Below are positions 58,023 to 64,000 of a stretch of DNA of 64,000 bases, piece by piece. Source of the DNA: Anastatus disparis (lineage: Eukaryota; Arthropoda; Insecta; Hymenoptera; Eupelmidae); NCBI GenBank assembly GCA_017163975.1, contig JAFFSR010000218.1:930001-994000 (forward strand). The letters are read 5' to 3'. The position numbers were made by a program, and so were the translations under genes. Every line of letters begins with the position of its first letter. Position 1 is the first letter of the stretch. The notes under the pieces were generated by a model, which saw only the letters and a program-made list of their open reading frames with translations, made no database searches and was not told where the DNA came from.

Positions 58023-59587
58023 AACTGTTGCAACAAAAGGCATTACATTTTTTAAACCTGTATTGATCTTTATCCCAGCGTTGATTTTATCTTTATATAG
58101 TTTTATAAAATCAATAGTTTGCTATTACTACTTGCAAAACATGATATTTTAAAATTTTTTAATTTTTAAAATTACTATTTTTGTTACATCATGAAAGAAT
58201 AGAAATATAAAGACTCAACAGAAATGTGCATTTTGAAACTTATAATTCTGTATCTTCATTTGTAAACGGTAAATTGTCTTAAAATTTTAACCATTTAATT
58301 AAGCATACCGCTTATTATTTAATTGTACATGAAGAATCATAAGGTTAATAATAAAATGCTTCTTTCTATGGTATAATAAAACTATAATTACTTTAAGGAG
58401 CAGGATATTTTGGGAAATGTTTAAGAAAAAAAGAAGACAAATTTAAGACAATTTCATTGTTTATATTTGACACGATAAATTTTTGAAAATCGATCCATTA
58501 GCGAGTATCTTAATAAATAATAATTAATAATACTCATATCTTTGAAATAACTTTCAATTTCATTATTATCAGAGATAAAGATGGCATACAATTACATATT
58601 GTTTTGATGAAATAAATTAATTAAACGCCGCGCACGCATGAGAAATTTCATTTTTCTTTTAACTTCTAAATATTAGACAATACTTTTTCCAATAACAATT
58701 AAAGGCTTGCACGACCTTACAAAGTACATGAGTTTCTTTATTAGCTTTTTTTTCATTTTATATACACACGCAATATATCATTTGTTTTTTTTTATAAATA
58801 AATTCATGAACAATCAGTACCATGAAAATGTTTCACTTATTTCTTTGTTTTTTCATTGTTTAACATCATTTTTTTATTTGATCCATTAATTTACTTATTC
58901 TGTCTTTAGTTTTAATATCGAGAAAGGCAAATCAGACTCCAAAATAACAAAGTGACGAGTCTTTTAGAGTCTCACTTATACAGAGTTCGAAGATTTATAA
59001 GATAGTAAACGTCTTTTTTTTTTGACGTTTTTACAATTTTTCTTTTTTTTTTGGAAAAAGGAAGCAACAATTACATACAGTTAAGTTTTTTCTAAATTAA
59101 TTAAATAACTATGGTTCGATGATTAAGGATTTAATGACCAAAAGGAATAAAGAAATAAGGTTTCCAATTTTCGAAATTATAAAAATTCCAGCTGAATTCG
59201 AATCGCAAGCGTGAATTTTCATACGATTTTATAACTTTGATCTAGTGAATTTACACTATATACATAATAGCGTGAAAATAAAAATTCGCATAAAATCCAC
59301 TTTGAATTAATTGACAAAATGAATCTTTCCAAGATACTTAACGATTAACATAACGATGATCACGAAAAGAAAAAGAAAGTTACAATTTCCTATACACAAA
59401 ATAAATTAAATGGGTTTGCCGATGATAACCGACGAGAGATAAGGAAGGGAAAGGGAAGAAAGAAAATAAAAGAGGTAGATAATGTGCTATATAATGTCGA
59501 GATAGGGATGCGATATTTTTTTTTCTCCTTTAATTAAATTTTAGGATGCGGATTTTTGTTGTTTTTTTTTTCTTCTTGTCGTTTAAT
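58023..59587. other. Probable 3' UTR and downstream region of Gpo1
   Basis: AT-rich, non-coding. The part next to 59588 should be the Gpo1 3' UTR (minus strand). T-runs near 59010 and 59515 are noted. No RNA gene seen. Confidence 0.4.
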
Positions 59588-59722
59588 TTAAAGTCCACCG
59601 CCTGAACGCTCGACGCTTATTTTCTTCTTTAATGAATCCTTTTCGTGCTGAGCTTCTTCCATCTCTGCCATCCTTGCGAATCTTGAGTAAGCTACATGGC
59701 CGGATTTTATTGCGGACATCAT
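59588..59722 (-). CDS. Gpo1: Gpo1 last coding exon
   Basis: After ccatag the frame reads MMSAIKSGHVAYSRFARMAE, then MEEAQHEKDSLKKKISVERS and GGGL before TAA (59590-59588), 45 codons with stop. The conserved MMSAI..G motif follows the second EF-hand in this family. Confidence 0.93.
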   Translation of the reverse strand: MMSAIKSGHVAYSRFARMAEMEEAQHEKDSLKKKISVERSGGGL

Positions 59723-62700
59723 CTATGGAAATAGAAAATAATACATCATTAAAATTTAGTTTAAAAACTTTATTTTTTTTTTTAAATGGTAAACTTCACT
59801 ATGTTGCTAAGCTTGTTAATAATCGTACCGTTGATTTTTAAAATCGGTTATTTAATTTTAATTATAAATAATTACAATCAAATTAAAATTTAATTATTTA
59901 ATTTACGGATTTTATAATTTTTTTTTCTTTTACAAATAAAATTTTAAAATATTTAATTATACAATAATTTGAAAATTTCTTTTCTAATTTCATATTATAA
60001 TAATTTTTTTTGTAAAATTTAAAATCAAAAGTACGTAGAATTATTATTATTAATGTATTATAACTTAATATCATGCATCATTAAAGAAAAATCAAAATTA
60101 ATAGAAAAATCAAGGTTAATATAAATTTGTATTTCAAATTGAAGCTTCTCTAATCTATAAAATTGAAATTTATTTTTCATCATATCAAATATTATACAAA
60201 AGTCATTTTATCGATTTTAATTTTTCTAAATGTTAATTGATTTTTAATTTATCACTTCAAATATTTTTTTTTTAATTTAAATTTGATATTCAAATAAAAA
60301 TTAGAATTAGAATGTATACTTTTTTTAATTTAAAGTTTCCAGTAAAAGTTCCATCAGTATAAAATAATTGCTCTATCGATAAAGACTTTTATATACAAAA
60401 AATAAGATCCATATATTAACATTTTTGTTAAAATTATAGACAGGTACCGTATTATTTTTATCAATACCGCCACCATAATCTTTCAATACAAGTCATGAAA
60501 GCTGAAAAGACAATCAACCATTACATCAGAAAAAAAAAATATTAACACATGGATCCTTTCTTAAAATTACATTAAAAAAAAAGCATAAGATCGTATGTTT
60601 TATAAAATAATAAAAAATTTCTTTAAAAAAGAGTCGCAAGTGTAACAGCTTGCAAAAAAATGTTATTTTTTTCTTCTGTATAATCTTTAGCCAGCGTATT
60701 TTGACAAGGATTCAAGCAAAACAAGACAATTGTTCAGCAAATAAATATAAAAGCCACACATGATATTGCGCAAAAGAAGAAATATCATAATTATTGCTGT
60801 TTTCTGAGGATCAAGTTGCAAAAGAAAATCAAACGTTTGCAGTAGAGGAAAATAAAGGTACGATTCTTCACAGCCTACTTGTGGAGATCGTTCCTTTTTT
60901 TTTTAATGTGGATGAAAATAAAGAGTAAAAATTCGCAGACAAGGATTAGTGCACAGTAATTTGTAGGTTGGTAAATGTTCTAGTGGAAATTATAGATAAA
61001 CAAGCACAGTGTCGCTATAATATTAGGTATTAGTTCTCTTGGATCATTTTGTTGAATTATAAACATCTTGCATTCACTCTAAAGGTTACTAAGCTAATGT
61101 CTATTAAGATGCTTTTTCTAGTACAAATGTTGTGAATGTAATCGTATTTTTTTTTTAATGAAAAATTTCATATACGAATAAAATTAATATTTAAATTGGT
61201 TTTTTTTTCAAATTTTTAAGATTTTTTTTATAGATGAAGAATTATTCTATTTTAAAATTTTGTAAATTTAAAGAATCTTTATATTTTTATTGCAAAATTA
61301 AAAGAGTTAACAAATTTACGAAATCTATAAAAATATAAAATTTACGTATTTTTCTAAATATTTTTATAAAATGTTTAAATAAAGTTTATTAAAAATATTA
61401 ATAATTATTAAATTCTGATAAAAAAAAGCTTTAACCAGTTTTTAATAAATTCACAACAAATGTTAGGTGTTCTAAATTCTGTTTATATCAATGCATGAAC
61501 TTGCATGCTGCATGCTTGACGTTTATCATCAACTCAAACAAGATCCAAGAAAATATCCTTTCATCGCACTGTACAAAAGCTTGGTCTCTCCAAAATTTAA
61601 AAATTCTAGTTTTTTTTTTTAAATTATTTTGTCGGAGAGACAAAAAATTCCACTCGATCGACTCGACTTTGAACAGACCTGAAGGTATTCGTCCAGTTCG
61701 ACTTGACCGTTCATGTTAGTGTCGATTTCCCTAAGGATTTCATGTAGCTCTTCGCCTGGCACATCCTTGTCACCAAACAGCTGTGGAAATGCAAAGAAAA
61801 AAAGAAGCTTTAATATCATTGTCATTTAATAATTACCTGCAAATAGTCTTGTAGTTCCATTTGCCCATTGTAGCTGAGATCAATTTCATTGAGCAGTAAA
61901 TGCATCTCGGACTCGTTCAACTTTATTCCAAGTGCCTAAATTAAGTGCCAAAGAAAATATGAAAATATTGCTGAGAATTTAAAAGAAAAAATTTTTCGTT
62001 TGCTTTTAAACAAAACTTTGCTTTTTTCTTTCAATCCTTCTCTCAAATGGAAATTTACTAACTAATGTGAAGTGTAATTTTTTTTATGTGAATTTGAGGA
62101 TATAGCTATCGATATACCTGATTAGAGTTGTTCTATTATTTTGAAAGAAAAATCGATGATTCATCATTTGACATGCATTAAACAGTAAAATATTAAAAAA
62201 ACATTAATATTTAATATAAAAATTCAAAAATTTATTTTCGAGGAGAAAATATACCCACTAGATTATGAATGTTTTTAATAGCCCACTTTAATATTTGATT
62301 GGATACCAAAGTCTAAGTATTTTTAAATATAGTTGAAAACATTAACATTGATAATGTTAATATTTTTAATTATACCTAAAGTTCTGCAACCTTTTATAGA
62401 CAGAAAACTGTAACATACATATTCTATTTTCTTTGACTAAAAAAATCATTTTTCAGACCGCTGGAGAAAATCCATAATCCAGTGGAAATGCAAATTCATC
62501 GTAAGTAATATTAAACACAGTAAAAATTTAAGTATTAAATGTATGATAAAATGTAATTTTTATTTATCGCTAAACTATTTTAAATTGATAAAAAAATATT
62601 TGATTCCAATTATTAAACTAATCCTATGAAAAAAAAATAATCTAATTAAAAACACAATATGAAAATTCTTTTAGTACCTACAAAAACTATTCAAATCTAA

Positions 62701-64000
62701 ATTAAATTTTTTGGTTTGTTAGATGTATGAATCGATCTATAAACTTTAACTAGTTTAATTTGTGGAGATTAGTTAAATGAAAAATAATATTTCCTATACA
62801 AATATTGTTAATGGAATCACAGAACTTTCAATAAATTATCATTGTCTAATGTAGACCTTATACATCACATTTAAATGCATTTTAAAAGCAATATGTTCAG
62901 ATTTTTCCAGAAAGCTGTAACGTGTAAATTATATAATAAAATTATCTTTTATATGGAATAAAAATGGAATAACATGACTTTTTTTTTAGAAAAAAAAATA
63001 TATAAAAAATCTCATATAAAAGTTGAAATAATTATTAAATGATCGCGAAATCAAACCTTAAGTCCTCGTCTGATGTCGTTGATGGAAACGTAACCCTTGC
63101 GATCTTTGTCGATGATTTGGAAACGTTTGATGTACAATTGAATTTCGTCTTTCGTAAGATTAATTGGTATCTTGTCGCGGGATGTCCTGTTAACTATTTG
63201 TCCCATTTCGTTGGCAATGAAGTCGCTTGCCTCTTTTAATTGCTTTTTCTTCTCAGCATCGCTCCATTTTAATTCCTCGGCCATAATGTCGACTATTCCC
63301 GGTAAAGCTTCTTGTGCTGCTTGTACATTGAGGAAAGCTAAACGGAGTCTACGAGCAATCATGTCAATTGCTGATCGCGCGTATTCCCGGCAACCGTAAC
63401 GAATCTGTAATGAATTTTTTTTTTTTTTATAAAAATCTTTTTATTTACAATTTATTTTTGTGAATTTTTTTTACAATTTTTTGTATATATTTTTAATAAA
63501 ATTATTTTCGAGCTTTCTATCGCGCCCCTTTCTTGAATTGAGGGTCAGAAAACTAAAAAGACACAGAACTCATTTGAATAGCATTGGCTATGTGCCCTTT
63601 TAGTTTCCGGACCGTCATCATAATATTTTGAACGTATTTTAAAAATTGTATCAAAAAGCTTATAATACCTTTCAGAATAATTTAATTTTGAATCTATGAA
63701 TTGAATCTATTAAAAATAAAATCGATCAGAATTGTAATTTTTTGTTAAAAATTTAAATTTATTCAAAATCTAATTTAACATACTTATTGAATTTGTATCA
63801 TTGTTATTTTTCATATATAATAAATCCATTAAATATTAAATAAATTTACCTCAGCATCAATGTACGGGAATTCAGGATGTAACTTTTTACCGATAATGGG
63901 CCACCTCTTGCCAGTAAGCGATGCCATTTTAGCAACGGCAAAAGCACGATCGCCATAACTTTTAGCCAAATGTTGAGCAACTTCGCATTCAAGACCAAAA
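59588..64000 (-). CDS. Gpo1: Mitochondrial glycerol-3-phosphate dehydrogenase, C-terminal exons (5' end outside window)
   Basis: FAD-linked enzyme of the inner mitochondrial membrane that oxidises glycerol-3-phosphate to dihydroxyacetone phosphate and passes electrons to ubiquinone (glycerophosphate shuttle). Minus-strand exons: 63850-64000 (FGLECEVAQHLAKSYGDRAF.., partial), 63057-63404 (IRYGCREYARSAIDMIARRL.., first EF-hand DKDRKGYVSIND), then 61837-61935 or 61679-61780 (alternative second EF-hand), and 59588-59722 (MMSAIKSGHVAYSRFARMAE.. ending VERSGGGL-stop). All inner junctions are phase 0 with GT-AG borders. Insect and vertebrate enzymes have this C-terminal calcium-binding region facing the intermembrane space, where calcium lowers the Km. 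Catalytic FAD-domain exons lie beyond 64000. Confidence 0.95.
61679..61780 (-). CDS. Gpo1: Gpo1 alternative EF-hand exon B (34 codons)
   Basis: Begins after ccacag with LFGDKDVPGEELHEILREID, and ends VELDEYLQ before gtctgt. EF loop DTNMNGQVELDE is canonical, with Asp at 1, Asn at 3 and 5, and Glu at 12. Homologous to exon A 56 bases away and in the same phase, so the two are probably used one at a time. Confidence 0.9.
61837..61935 (-). CDS. Gpo1: Gpo1 alternative EF-hand exon A (33 codons)
   Basis: Begins after atttag with ALGIKLNESEMHLLLNEIDL and ends MELQDYLQ before gtaatt. EF loop DLSYNGQMELQD has Asp instead of Glu at position 12, which in EF-hands usually weakens or changes calcium binding. 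Same length class and phases as exon B. Confidence 0.9.
62000..63056. other. Gpo1 intron
   Basis: AT-rich intron between the first EF-hand exon and the alternative exons. No other gene seen. Confidence 0.6.
63057..63404 (-). CDS. Gpo1: Gpo1 exon with first EF-hand
   Basis: 116 codons from IRYGCREYARSAID to IRRGLK. It contains the end of the catalytic C-terminal domain (RRLRLAFLNVQAAQEALPGI, VDIMAEELKWSDAEKKKQ) and EF loop DKDRKGYVSIND. Donor at 63056 (AAG before gtttga). Confidence 0.95.
63850..64000 (-). CDS. Gpo1: Gpo1 exon, partial at window edge
   Basis: Reads FGLECEVAQHLAKSYGDRAF, then AVAKMASLTGKRWPIIGKKL and HPEFPYIDAE before gtaaat. Highly conserved C-terminal domain sequence. Continues beyond 64000. 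Confidence 0.95.

Overview
The window looks like AT-rich insect nuclear DNA. Introns are short, with GT-AG borders. Three conserved insect-type genes are present: Sec61 beta, a glutamine-rich Sp-family zinc-finger factor, and mitochondrial glycerol-3-phosphate dehydrogenase. There are tRNA-derived SINEs, MITE-like inverted-repeat elements and a BEL/Pao retrotransposon remnant, and a tandem family of intronless divergent ionotropic receptors (IRs). A hymenopteran, perhaps a parasitoid wasp, is my guess from the style of the IR expansion and the base composition; nothing in the sequence proves it.

Layout. 1-22180: six IR-like genes, all on the minus strand, head to tail, separated by flanks that are themselves duplicated. 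Gene 1 runs off the left edge. Genes 2, 3 and 6 are long and open (621, 609, 621 aa). Gene 4 is broken near its 5' end. Gene 5 has lost its last membrane segment by a frameshift. A 1.3 kb insertion sits in the 3' end of gene 3, and gene 5 preserves the matching empty site. 23186-23783: a candidate two-exon small secreted peptide (plus strand). 24900-25100: a SINE. 26381-27587: Sec61 beta (plus strand, three exons), with GACGTG motifs upstream. 30610-42885: an Sp1-4/Spps-like transcription factor on the minus strand. I reconstruct ten coding exons with matching phases, plus a candidate internal first exon and two candidate C-termini. 42886-53500: no convincing gene; CT/GA simple repeats, two MITEs, one SINE and a tRNA-like SINE head. 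53500-56200: a perfect 18-bp hairpin, a 617-bp foldback palindrome, and a BEL/Pao LTR-PBS-gag remnant. 57088-57286: a SINE. 59588-64000: the 3' part of mitochondrial glycerol-3-phosphate dehydrogenase (minus strand, 5' end outside the window), with two homologous alternative EF-hand exons.

How it fits together: the left third is a fast-evolving chemoreceptor-like birth-and-death cluster, with duplication, apparent gene conversion, pseudogenes and transposon hits. The right two thirds hold slowly evolving housekeeping and regulatory genes spaced by repeat-rich DNA. The points most worth following up are the IR mosaicism, the GC-tipped hairpin insertion family that hits IR genes, the alternative EF-hand exons, the alternative ends of the Sp factor, and the small secreted peptide.
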